Made by a program: the position numbers and the translations under genes
From: Gambelia wislizenii
Lineage: Eukaryota; Chordata; Lepidosauria; Squamata; Crotaphytidae
Direction: 5' to 3'
Length of the DNA stretch: 64,000 bases
Assembly (NCBI GenBank): GCA_030847615.1
Contig: JAUMIR010000003.1
Span: forward strand, 34,594,501-34,658,500
The notes under the pieces: generated by a model
What the model was told of the DNA's origin: nothing
The model's input: the letters and a program-made list of their open reading frames with translations, nothing else
Databases searched by the model: none
In this document: positions 44,371 to 53,839 of the stretch, piece after piece
How positions within the stretch are numbered: position 1 is the stretch's first letter
Layout: each line of letters opens with the position of its first letter

Positions 44371-44742
44371 CAGTGGTTCTTAACCTGTGGTCCAGGGGCC
44401 CCCAGGGGCCCACAACATCCTCATAGGGGATCTGCAAAGGCTTGAAGGCTGCTTGGCCCATCTCCTCCCTACAGTGGAGTGGCCACGTGACAGGAGCTGA
44501 GGCAAAAGATGGCTGACTGGCTTGGTCTGTGCATTGCCGTTCAATCTGCTCCAGCCAGAAACTTGCAGGAAGAAGCAGGAGAAAAGTCTTCCCCACCCCT
44601 ACTCCAGTGCCTCTGAGGGAGAGTTTAGCAGATGTTGTAATTGTGTTGTTGTTGTTTTCAATCTTGATTTAATTCTTGGGGATCTACAGCAACAAATCTG
44701 TTTAAAGGGGGTCCCTGGTAAAGAAAAGGTTAAGAGCCACTA
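44371..44742 (+). mobile_element. hAT-Charlie-like MITE with perfect 8-bp duplication
   Basis: ctctagca occurs immediately on both sides (44363-44370 and 44743-44750), an exact 8-bp duplication. Ends are cagtggttcttaacc and ggttaagagccacta. The body matches the 36744 copy. Length 372 bp; no transposase. Confidence 0.9.
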
Positions 44743-44750
44743 CTCTAGCA

Positions 44751-45514
44751 GACCTAGAGCCTTCACATTGGTTGCCCACGTTGAGCACTACAACTTTAAG
44801 AGAAAGGCCCAGAAGGCCTCAGTGTTAGGAAGATATGTTCATTTTCAGTTTGAGCATAACTTGGAGAAGTTGAGTCCCGCATCACTTGCTCAGGACCATC
44901 CTGGATCTATTTGGTTAAGTTTTATGTTTAGATCTTGCTCTATGTTCCATCCCATTTTAATAAATGGCTGCTAGTGAAGGCATGTGGGTATGTCTCTTTC
45001 TTGTGTATCACCCCTTCCAGCTGAAATCTTCTAGCGCAGGACTTGATGCATTTTATTTTGGGGCTGTCAGATCTAAGCAATGCTGTTTGCCAGGCTTTCA
45101 ACTGTAATTGCTTGTTTTTATCTGTTCTTATTGTTATATATAAAAAGTTATGGAGGATTATTTTCATAACTGTGACTTTTCCAGCGGAAATTTGGTGATC
45201 ATGGAAATCTGTGGTAGGATATTTGAGAACCAACTAGCCAGCACTGTGAACCCCTTTGTGGGGCTTGTTCAAAGGCTGACACAAAATAACAGGTTCCTTT
45301 CCTCTCCAAAACCTGAATTGCAATTTCATTTATATAGGCTCCAAAATGTAGGGCTATTTATAGGACTTAACTACACAAAATATTAAATGTGCTACTTACT
45401 GCAAGGCTGAATTTAGGTTTAATATTTCCCTCTCTCACTCCAATTCAGGTGGGGGAAGTGTGCCCTATACAGCCTATAATGATGGCCGGGGCAGTGGTGG
45501 CTCTTACTGGTGCC
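44751..45514. other. No gene seen
   Basis: No gene or known repeat. The last 75 bp (45440-45514) follow a polypyrimidine-AG stretch, discussed under rejected items. Confidence 0.4.
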
Positions 45515-45718
45515 AAAGGAACATTCCTGACAGTAAGAGCTGTTTGGCAGCAGACAGCACTGACTCAGAGTGTGGTGGAGTCTCCTTCTTTGGAGGTTTT
45601 AAAGCAGAGGCTGGATGGCCATCTGTTGGGAATGCTTTGATTGTTTATTCCTGCATGACAAGGGGTTGGACTGGATGGCCCTTGTGGTCTCTACCAACTC
45701 TATGATTCTATGATTCTG
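45515..45718 (+). mobile_element. CR1 3' terminal fragment
   Basis: The last 200 bp of CR1 (FLTVRAV to LDGHLLGML) and the 3' UTR ending in ctatgattctatgattct. Confidence 0.9.
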
Positions 45719-45724
45719 GAAAAT

Positions 45725-45900
45725 TTACCACAAGTCCTTTCACATTACACCATTATAAGCACTTTAATGCAACATCTTATACAATTGTAGGGTTTGTAGT
45801 TTGGTGAGGCACTAGAACCCTTTGGCAGAGACTTCTCAATACCCTCCCTAAATTGCAAATCCCAGGATTCCATAGGATGGAACCCTGGCTATTACAGTAG
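45725..45900. mobile_element. hAT-like MITE fragment
   Basis: The phrase 'gggtttgtagtttggtgaggcactag...' followed by 'aaattgcaaatcccaggattccatagga' is the imperfect palindrome of a common squamate MITE. A reversed relative lies at 47150-47310. No clear ends here. Confidence 0.5.
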
Positions 45901-45907
45901 AATCTCA

Positions 45908-46225
45908 GGACTTTTTCAAACAGGGTTAAAAAATACCTGAGGAGGTGGGGAGAAGAATGGGGCTATTGTGCTTATAGAGCCCTGTTTCAGATGACACAGT
46001 GCTCCTCCATCCTCCTCCCGTCTTCCCCTGTCCTTCCTCCATGCTGCAGGCACTGCTTTTTATTGACAGAAAACCTCCATCAATAAAAAGCAGCACCTGC
46101 AGCTCAGGGGAAGGTCAGGAGGAGGATGGAGGACAGGGCTGTCTGAAACAGGGCTCTGTAAGCACAACAGCCCCGTTCTTCTCCTGACCTCCTCAGAGTT
46201 TTTTTTACCCCATTTCAAAAAGTCC
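45908..46225. mobile_element. Palindromic Harbinger-like MITE
   Basis: The 318-bp element folds on itself: ggactttttcaaacagggttaaaaaa pairs with ttttttttaccccatttcaaaaagtcc, and 'ctgcaggcactgctttttattgacagaaaac' pairs with its opposite at the centre. Left flank is TCA and right flank ATA, so the duplication is not perfect. Same terminal family as 27439. Confidence 0.82.
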
Positions 46226-46504
46226 ATAGTGTTGTAACTATATGATGCAAAAGTGCTTCAGCTGTCGCCTAGAATAATGTTGATGATTTTGGTTATGATC
46301 TGAATGGGGAGGGGATAACCAATAGCATTTATCATGCTTGAAATTTGTTTCACACATGCAAAATGGACCAAAACCAGAAGTTTTCCTGTAACTATAGTTT
46401 GCTGATCAGTAGTTTGCTGTAGTTTGCTGATCAGTTTCAAGCTTACACACATAAAAAATGTAGGACACCTCTGTAAGTCTAAATATAAATTTAGGTACAA
46501 AAAA
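46226..46504. other. No gene seen
   Basis: A short exact repeat (gtagtttgctgatcagt) occurs twice in a row at 46402-46437. Otherwise unassigned. Confidence 0.5.
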
Positions 46505-46672
46505 ATTATGTTACAAACATACCATACAGTTACATTGGAGAACCTAGCAAATCCTAGAGAGGACACTTCTCTAGCCATTCTCCAGCATGACTCTATGGTA
46601 TGTGTCCCTGTTCTTTTTGCTGTGGATAACTGAAACAGTATACATTGGTTACACAGATATGGGAGATGGCCT
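46505..46672. mobile_element. pogo/Tigger-like MITE fragment
   Basis: The core 'cctagagaggacacttctctagccattctcc' and 'tctatggtatgtgtccc...gtggataactgaaacagta' match the copy at 59795-60013. The left end is worn. Confidence 0.6.
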
Positions 46673-46679
46673 GCACGTT

Positions 46680-46745
46680 ATTGTTTAATATATATCCCAC
46701 TTTTCTCCCATAAGGGACCCAAAGCAGGATCACAAGGGTTCAGTT
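46680..46745 (-). mobile_element. L2-type 3' tail fragment, minus strand
   Basis: On the minus strand, 'cctgctttgggtcccttatgggagaaaagtgggatatatattaaa' is the L2-type LINE or SINE end. Confidence 0.6.
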
Positions 46746-47460
46746 TCAATCCCTAATAGTTCAGTTACAGACTGTATTTCTAGAGAAGGTGGTGCTTTCG
46801 TTTTTACATATGATTGCTTACGTGACTGTTTTAGCAGTACAAATACAATCTGTTGCACAACTAATATGAAGTGGAATACATTCAATATGGGCTCAATTAG
46901 TTTTTCCCAGATTATCTATTCACAGAAGCACCTGCATAATATATTCTAGAAGGTTGCTGCAGAACTTTTAGAGAGAAATATGCCTCCTAGGCATCACAAA
47001 ATTTATCTCTGATCATATATTGTTCTTTAAAAATAGCATTAACACTTGAGAACAAAAGAACAGCTGGCCAAAAATGCAAAGGAAACTATGTTATACATCA
47101 CACACAGAAATGTGTATACTTCTTTGGAATGGGAATATTTAATTTTAAGGGCCTTTTCACTCTAAACATTTACAATGTTGTGATTCCACTTTAACTGTCC
47201 TAGGATTTGCAGTTTAGGCAGAGATGTTTAGAATTTCCAGCTAGAGAGCTCTAGTGCCTCACCAAATTGTAAACCCCAGAATTCCATAGACTGCACCAAA
47301 CATCTAGTACATATTAAGCACATATATATAATGCTATGAAACTTGAAGCAGAGGTGTCACCAGTTGGGGTGCAAGGGGGTATGGGCCACATCAGGTGACA
47401 CCTTCAGAGGAGTGTCAATAACACCCCACCCCCACTCTGTGCTTACTTTGCTGTGCCGCT
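46746..47460. other. No gene; hAT-like MITE fragment at 47150-47310
   Basis: Within this stretch 47150-47310 has 'ctttaactgtcctaggatttgcagttt' and, in reverse, the 'tggtgaggcactagagctctc' phrase of the 45725 element. The remainder is unassigned. Confidence 0.5.
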
Positions 47461-48315
47461 GCAATGGTTCATGCCTGCCTAGAGGAGGTGATAGCAGCTC
47501 AGCAAGTGAGCACAGCTAGGGGGCACTGCAATAGTTTCTTTCTCTCCCTGGCCCAGGTGGAACACCTCCCCAACATGCTTACTTTACTGTGGTTACTCAG
47601 GAGGTCCCCCTTCTTGGCAGGTAGAAACCTCTGCAGTGGTTCATGCCTGCTTAGAATGGATGACCTCCTGAGTAAGCAGCCACGTGAGGTAACCATGGCG
47701 GGGAGTGTGATGGCAGCCATTGGTTTGTCTCCCCTGGGCCAGGGAGAGGAAGGAACCAGTGCCATCATGGCATGCCTCCCCGCCATATTTACATCACTGT
47801 GCCGATTACACAAGAGACATACTTGCTATACTGTGCCACTTACTTGCTTACCCTTCTCAACAGACAAACTGCTACAGTGGTTCATGCCTGCCAAGAAGGG
47901 GTAATCCCCAAGTAAGTGGCACAGTGAGTGAATTAAGCATGGTGGGGGAAGACATGATGGCTGTGGTTGCTTTCTATCCCCAGCCCAAGGGAGACAAAGG
48001 AACCACTACCATAATGGAACACCTCCCTGCTGTGCTTATTTCATTGTGCCACTTCTTTGGGAATCACTCCTTCTTGGCAGGCATGAACCACTGTGGCAGT
48101 TTGCCTGTCAAGAAGGGGTGATCTTTAGACAAGCAGCACAGTGAAGTAAGTATGGCATGGCAGTGTGCTGAAACGGCATGATGGCAGCAGTACTTCACTC
48201 ACTATGCTGCTTACTCAGGGGAGGTCACCCCTTCTTGGCAGGCAAACTGCCACATGGTGGTGGTTTCTTTCTCTCCCCTGGTCCAGGGGAGAGAAAGGAA
48301 CCACCACCATGCAGC
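47461..48315. repeat. Inverted/tandem repeat array
   Basis: The phrase 'gtggttcatgcctgc' recurs at about 47464, 47637 and 47877 and appears inverted at 48077-48092. Units of about 170-240 bp carry 'tttctctcccctgggcca' and the complementary 'agggagaggaagga' in turn. At 48069-48119 and 48253-48311 adjacent inverted copies form hairpins; the latter has 29-bp arms with one mismatch. The 146- and 133-codon frames here are by-products of the repeat. Confidence 0.8.
48253..48311. repeat. 59-bp near-perfect palindrome
   Basis: catggtggtggtttctttc... pairs with ...gaaaggaaccaccaccatg around ctggtccag. 28 of 29 arm positions pair. It ends the array. Confidence 0.93.
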
Positions 48316-48480
48316 AGAAGTCTTCAGTTGACAATGGCCATAGACTTGGTTTGCCCACCTGATCTTACATAGAATCTTGCAGGATTTTTCAGTCCTGCAA
48401 GACTTCAAAGGAGATCTGATAGGCAGGCATATGAGGGCCTGCCTGCCCACACCTGAAGTAAGCTTGGCAGCAGCAGGGAA

Positions 48481-49010
48481 ACCCACTCACCTCCCAGCTG
48501 GCACAGCCGGGGAGGGGAGGGAGTGGCTATTTGCTGGGTGTGAGGGGAAAGAGGCCAGCCCTTAATAATGACTTTCATGGTGCATGTTCCATAAACAGAG
48601 GAGGGAGGGGAGGGCCAGAGGCAATACAGCTGGAGAGAACCCCAACTCTTGGGGTTCCTCTCAGGTTCAGGTGCTTGCCTGGGGAAGCTGGAGAGTAAGG
48701 ACTAGGATATGCCTACTGCCCCAGCTGCTCCCTCACTAGGGTTGCCTCCCCTGCTGAAGATCTTTAGAGGGTTATAAATAGGTAGGGCTAAAAATAAAAT
48801 ACCATCTTATCATATCCCATTTCTTGTGTCTGGTCTCATTATTTCCCTGAATCGGTTGGCAAGCCCACTCACCTCCCAGCTGGCACAGCCATGTAGAGGA
48901 GGGAGTGGCCATTTGCTGGGCATGAGGGGAAAGAGGCCAGCCCTTAATAATGATGTTCATGGTGCATGCGCCATGAACAGAGGAGGGAGGGGCAGGGCCA
49001 GATGTGATAT
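48481..49010 (+). repeat. Direct repeat A, two copies (LTR-like)
   Basis: Bases 48481-48620 and 48866-49010 share 'cccactcacctcccagctggcacagcc', 'gaggggaaagaggccagcccttaataatga' and 'tgaacagaggagggagggg', with few differences. In the second copy the block is followed by 'gatataaggccctgcc', a TATA-like box. The copies enclose one copy of repeat B. Confidence 0.85.
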
Positions 49011-49670
49011 AAGGCCCTGCCACCCCTTGCCTCCTCCTCTTTGTCTTCAGAACGACCCACTCTCCTGCCATTAACACAGTATGATAATGGTCACTTTGGG
49101 GCTGGGTAGGATTTTTTTTTACCCCTTTTCCGGGCTTTTTTTGCCTACCTCATACTGTGTTAGTGGGCATTTGGGAAATTGGGTAGGGTAGTGTCTGTAA
49201 ATAGGTCAAGCCCTACAATGATGTTGGCCAGAGGAGTGGGCAGGCATAGGTTTCAGTGGGCACCTTGGCACCAATTTTGGTGAAGGGGTGTCTCCGGAAC
49301 TGCTGCCTTAGGTCATGGGACTTAGGGGTGGGAAAATAGACTTTCATTGGGGTTGGCCTGAAGGATAAACCCTCAGCCTAAGTCATGGGGCTTGGTTGGG
49401 GGACTTTGGGGTTGGCCCTCCAGATGCAGGCCAGCTGGGAAGGAACCCCAACTCTTTCTGGGGCTCAAGTGCTCGGCCAGGGAAGATGGCGAGTAAGGCC
49501 TGGGGATAGGACTACTGCCCCAGCTGCTACCTCAATAGGATTGCCTCCCCTGCTGAAGATCTTCAGAGGATTATAAATAGGTAGGGCTAAAAGTAAAACA
49601 CCATTTTATTATATCCCATTTCTTGTGTCTGGTCTTGTTATTTCCTTGAATCGGTTGGCAAAGCTTTTAC
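48629..49670 (+). repeat. Direct repeat B, two copies (possible LTR 3' part)
   Basis: Bases 48629-48866 and 49432-49670 are similar over about 235 bp. Each has 'gccccagctgctncctca', then 'gattataaataggtagggctaaaa' (TATA-like, with AATAAA in the first copy), then 'catatcccatttcttgtgtctggtct' and the end 'gaatcggttggcaa'. TATA box, polyadenylation-like signal and GT/T-rich run in that order resemble the end of an LTR. No gag, pol or primer-binding site is visible, so an old LTR-derived tandem is only a suggestion. Confidence 0.45.
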
Positions 49671-50063
49671 AGATGGCAAGTGGACCACAGTGTGAGTATG
49701 GGTGAAAATAATTTTGTTGTAGAGAGATGGGAGCATGTTAAAAAATCATCTGCCCTAGGTGTCATACATATTAGGTCTGCCACTGACTTGAAGGCCAGGT
49801 TAACTATAAACTGAGAGGAAGCTGGAAGCCTCTTTTATAAAAACACATAATCCTTCATAGTTCTACTCACAAGATACAGCAACTAGAGAGCCTTTCATAA
49901 AATTTGCACAAGGATTAGAAGGTGGACTATTCATTCCTTCCCCTCTCCCTCACTTTGTGTGTTCTTCCATAAAAAAATGCTTTTTTCATTACCAGACTGT
50001 CCACTTTTCTAAAATCTGAAGACTGAATGAAGCTTCAAGTGAGATCCAGCTTCAGTTCTGTAG
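49671..50063. other. No gene seen
   Basis: Unassigned AT-rich sequence. Confidence 0.4.
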
Positions 50064-50600
50064 GGACATTATCAGATGAGCCTTATAATCTATGACAGGG
50101 ATGCCACAGGATAGCTAAAGGTTTTTCCTTTCAGATGACATTGTTCCTGTCCCATTCTGCCTCCGTTCAGTCTCCATTTTTTTTTATTAACAACTTAAGC
50201 CGTTAATAGATCACCCATTCCATTTCTGTCATGGAATCACAGTTTGTGGACCGGTGCACCGTTATGCTGGCGCAATCTGGGAGGTCCATGCCGAACACTT
50301 CCAGGTACAACCAGGACATCCAGCTAAGTGACAGCCCTTTTTGTATCCTACCCATGTTGCTTGTAAAGTTTTAAGTGTGTTTTGGTGCTTAGTTTAAGTC
50401 TTTGACGTCTGCTTGTATTTTTATTTTTAAATTTTCTGCTGGCTGCCTACCTCTGAAAGTTCGTGGAAGGTAAGTAGAGAACACTTCTGGTGGTGATCCT
50501 GACATACAGGTAAGTGATAGCCTTTATTGTACCCTCTCCTGTTTACTTGTTGATGTTTTAGTGTGTCTATGTAATTGTTTTAATTTTTTGGAGTTTGGTT

Positions 50601-50634
<34 letters not shown>

Positions 50635-50760
50635 GTGCGATCGTCCCTCCTGGATTTGGTTTCCAGGAAATAAATGGAATTCTGTGTGAGGAATCCATTA
50701 ATGCCTGGGCTGCTGGAGGGGAGGGGGCACTTACCACTTTAAGGGTAAGTGTCTGGGAAT
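50064..50760 (-). mobile_element. Harbinger-like MITE relative with internal duplication
   Basis: It begins ggacattatcagatgagcc, like the reversed ends of the 31363 family. It has 'ccgaacacttccaggtacaaccaggacatcc' and 'cagctaagtgacagcc', which recur in altered form at 50478-50530 (gaacacttctggtggtgatcctgacatacaggtaagtgatagcc). So the middle is duplicated. The right end was not found. A (TTTA)n run is at 50602-50632. Confidence 0.6.
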
Positions 50761-52773
50761 TTTTTAAAAAAAAAATCATGAGAGGGATGGGAGCTGGGTG
50801 GGAATTAGAAGGTGAGACAGAGACTTTTTTTTTTTTTTTGGACCCATGTGATAATCTCCTCGGCATTTGCTTTTTAGGGAAGCTTGCCTTGCCTAATCTT
50901 TCTCCACAGCAGGAAGTAATTTTAGAGTATTCTATGCTTAATGGTGGGGAGGGGGGCATTGGTGGTATAAATCTACCCCAAAGCTGACCCTTGATGGTAA
51001 GCATTGCCAGTTTCTTTCCTTAGATGGAGCACTGCCTTCAAGTAAAATGATCACCACATCCCTACAGAATGAGAGCTCTCCTTAAAAAAAAAAAACAGAA
51101 ACAGAAAATACATTCTGAACCTTTTTTTCCAGAAAGCCAAGTGAACCGACACATCAGCCACAAGTGGTATGTTTGGAATCCATAGCAGCGGTGCATACAG
51201 TGCAACTGAGAATGGAGCCAGTGCCCAAAATCTACTCATTATTATTCGGCACACATGCCCCCTTCCTTGGCAGAAGCCTTTCTCCTGACCCTTTCTTTTT
51301 TGAAGACTGCAAAACAAGGAAAGGCATTTGCAATGAATAGTTATTCATCCTTTGCTGCCTCCCATTCCATATGTCAAAGGAGTGTTTGGCTGAACTGTGT
51401 TCCAGTGCATTCATTCCCCATTCTCCCACTGGAAACAGAGCAAAAGAGGCTTGGCAGAGAAGTCTCACTGGGAAGGCACATTGCAGCTGGTCTGAGCTGG
51501 GTGATTTTTGCTGTAGGGAGCAGGAATGCCAGGCTATGGCCCATTTGCTCCAAAAGGAGGGGCACTGGGGAGGCAAGTGTTCATTTTGAAATGTTCCAGC
51601 CTTGCAAAGCCTATGTGCCTAAGTTTTATAAGCAAAATTAAAACAGATTTTATTGTAGGTCTCAACTGGTGGCTATGTGTACTACAATAAAGAGAACATG
51701 AGTGAGAGGAGATTATGCTCACTAAACCAGGAGAAACCTCTCAGCTTCAGAATATTCCATGAAGTTGTCCTCTTCATACCTATTTAACCCTGGCTGTGGC
51801 TTCAGTCATTTACTCCCTTTACATCCTCAGCATTCTGAACACCTCATGCCCCCTGAAATAAAACCATCCTTTCTCCTTTGCTGCCCATTGCCTAATTATT
51901 GGAAACTGATTGTTTCCAATAATAGGAGGCCTATAAATTACTTTTTTAAAGATGGTTGTAGTTGTTTCTCTTTCTCTGCCTTATTTGAGCAACTTCTTTT
52001 CGAATTTCCTATTCCTGTTCTTCATACTGTGTAGTAATTGCTACAAAAGGCTTTGCAGTAGAAGTAAACAGTTGTGGTCTCCCAGATGTTTTTACACTAC
52101 AAGTCCTGGTGCACTGGCCATCCCAGCTAGGTCTGCATGGCAATAGTTACTCACCCCCATAGGAAATATTTGACAAAATTGAATTCTATAGTCTATGAAG
52201 CTAATTGGTTTACAGCTCTATAGCACTCTGCTTATAGTGCCAGAATCCTGAAGCCAGAGGACTCTCTTTGCTACCTACCCTTACCACTGAACCTTGGTGC
52301 TGCCTACCACTGTCAGTTACACTCACTAGGACTGGCTTCCATGGTAGCAGTTCAAAGGGCAGCTTCCCCAGGACCTGCTTAAGCCTGGTATTGCCCATGC
52401 CCTTTGTGCCTGGAACTTCCTCTTAGCAGAGCTACATTAGGTCTTGGCAACCTGCAGCCGTATTGTTGAACTCTGATCCTATCATCCTGTCTGGCTAATA
52501 TAAATTTAATAGGAGGAGTAGCTCACCAACATTTGGAAGGCCAAAGGTTATCCAGCCTTGATATACATAATGCAACTTCTTTCTCATCCTTCAAATCCTT
52601 CCCACAAAGGTACCTCTGTGATGGCTTAACCCCTCAACTGTCATCTCCTACTAAAAATGTTAAATATGTTGGACTGAATCAAATACATATTCTTCTGCTG
52701 TTCATTATTGCCTCCTTTTTGTGGCTCTTTTTCTGTATTGGATTTTAGAAGTAGGCTAGACTATACTTGATTT
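50761..52773. other. No gene seen
   Basis: A 2-kb stretch. ORFs of 114-130 codons at 50595-51641 overlap on both strands and have no recognisable domain or codon pattern. T- and A-runs are at 50826-50839 and 51084-51096. Confidence 0.45.
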
Positions 52774-52775
52774 TA

Positions 52776-53086
52776 GGAGATTATCAGACATAGGAAAAAC
52801 CATGTGAGAAGAACACAACAAGAACAAAAACAGACAACATTATCAGACAACATCATCCTTCAGCGTTCCAGCGGCGTAGCACAAGAGTGAATAAGGCATC
52901 CCTTTGTATTGATGGCTTAGCCCTGTCAATACAAAAGTGAAGCCTCATCTGCGCCAGTGCTACACCCCAGGAATGGCTGAGGATGTGGACGTCTGGTAAT
53001 GTCACCCTTTCTGTTTTTGTCATGTTCTTCTGACACAGTTTGGGATGTGGGTTTTTTGCCACATTTCCCCACATCTGGTAATCTCC
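52776..53086. mobile_element. Harbinger-like MITE, TTA duplication
   Basis: Ends GGAGATTATCAGACAT and ATCTGGTAATCTCC face each other; TTA flanks both sides (52773-52775 and 53087-53089). The centre forms a hairpin (ctttgtattga...tcaatacaaaag, near 52902-52935). A shorter relative of 11616. Confidence 0.87.
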
Positions 53087-53839
53087 TTAGCCAAAAGGCC
53101 AAGGAGTTCCTGCTGAGTTCCTGGGGACAGAGTCCAATTTTTTTGCTATTCTATAAAGTGTTCAATATCTCATAGACAGCAAGTATAAATCACTTTGGCC
53201 CTTGAGAAGTAGCTTAATGTTAGGTTTCTTTATGCCTGTCAAGAGCCTTTTAATGTACATACTGCATTCCTTAAGTACATTCCAATTAATCCCCAGTTTT
53301 ATATTGCTTAAGTCTGATCTGCCCATACATTTCTCTGTTTGAAAAGTCAGAGTTTGAATCCTACTGGTTAGTTCCAGCTAGAGTAGACCAACATATAGGT
53401 AAACCCTATCAGTTTAATGGGATTACTCTGGTTGAACTGACAATAGGATTCATGCCCAGGTCTCAGAGTTCTACCATCTTTAATAATTTGGTCTCATTTG
53501 TAACCATGGTGACATTCTGAATAACTGGGACCAGTTCTCTACATATACATTCCTGGGGAAACATTGGAAAAACTTCTGATACATCCCTACCTTCTGCCTT
53601 CTGGGTAACTTTGTCAAAGCCTTTTGAAAGTCTAAATATAATACTTGTAATGCCTATTAGGCTGCCTCATCTACTTTTTTGACACTGAACCCATTTAGAC
53701 TTACTTTGGAATGCATAGGGTTTGTTTTCAGTTGACCTCACTGAAAAAAAAGCCTTTGAGATCTAACATTTTCATTGATATAAAAATCCATTCAGTTACT
53801 CTGTAGCTTTGCTAACTTCCTTAATTCATCCTTTCATAT
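53087..53839. other. No gene seen
   Basis: Nothing recognised in this 0.75 kb between the Harbinger-like MITE and the CR1 3' end. Confidence 0.4.

Noticed and set aside
45440..45530. A polypyrimidine-AG followed by a 75-bp open stretch (YTAYNDGRGSGGSYWC) resembling a small exon
   Set aside because: There is no good splice donor, and the frame runs straight into a CR1 3' fragment. A single short stretch without conservation data cannot be called an exon.
37589..48120. A CRISPR-like regular array
   Set aside because: The short repeats here are either simple microsatellites or irregular inverted units. There are no constant repeats with unique equal spacers, and the genome is that of a vertebrate.
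47464..48121. 146- and 133-codon frames near 48 kb
   Set aside because: They cover the inverted repeat array and repeat the same words in different phases. No domain is seen.
51255..51641. 128-codon frame with overlapping frames on both strands
   Set aside because: No recognisable domain, signal or coiled coil, and the opposite strand is equally open. This is more likely chance.
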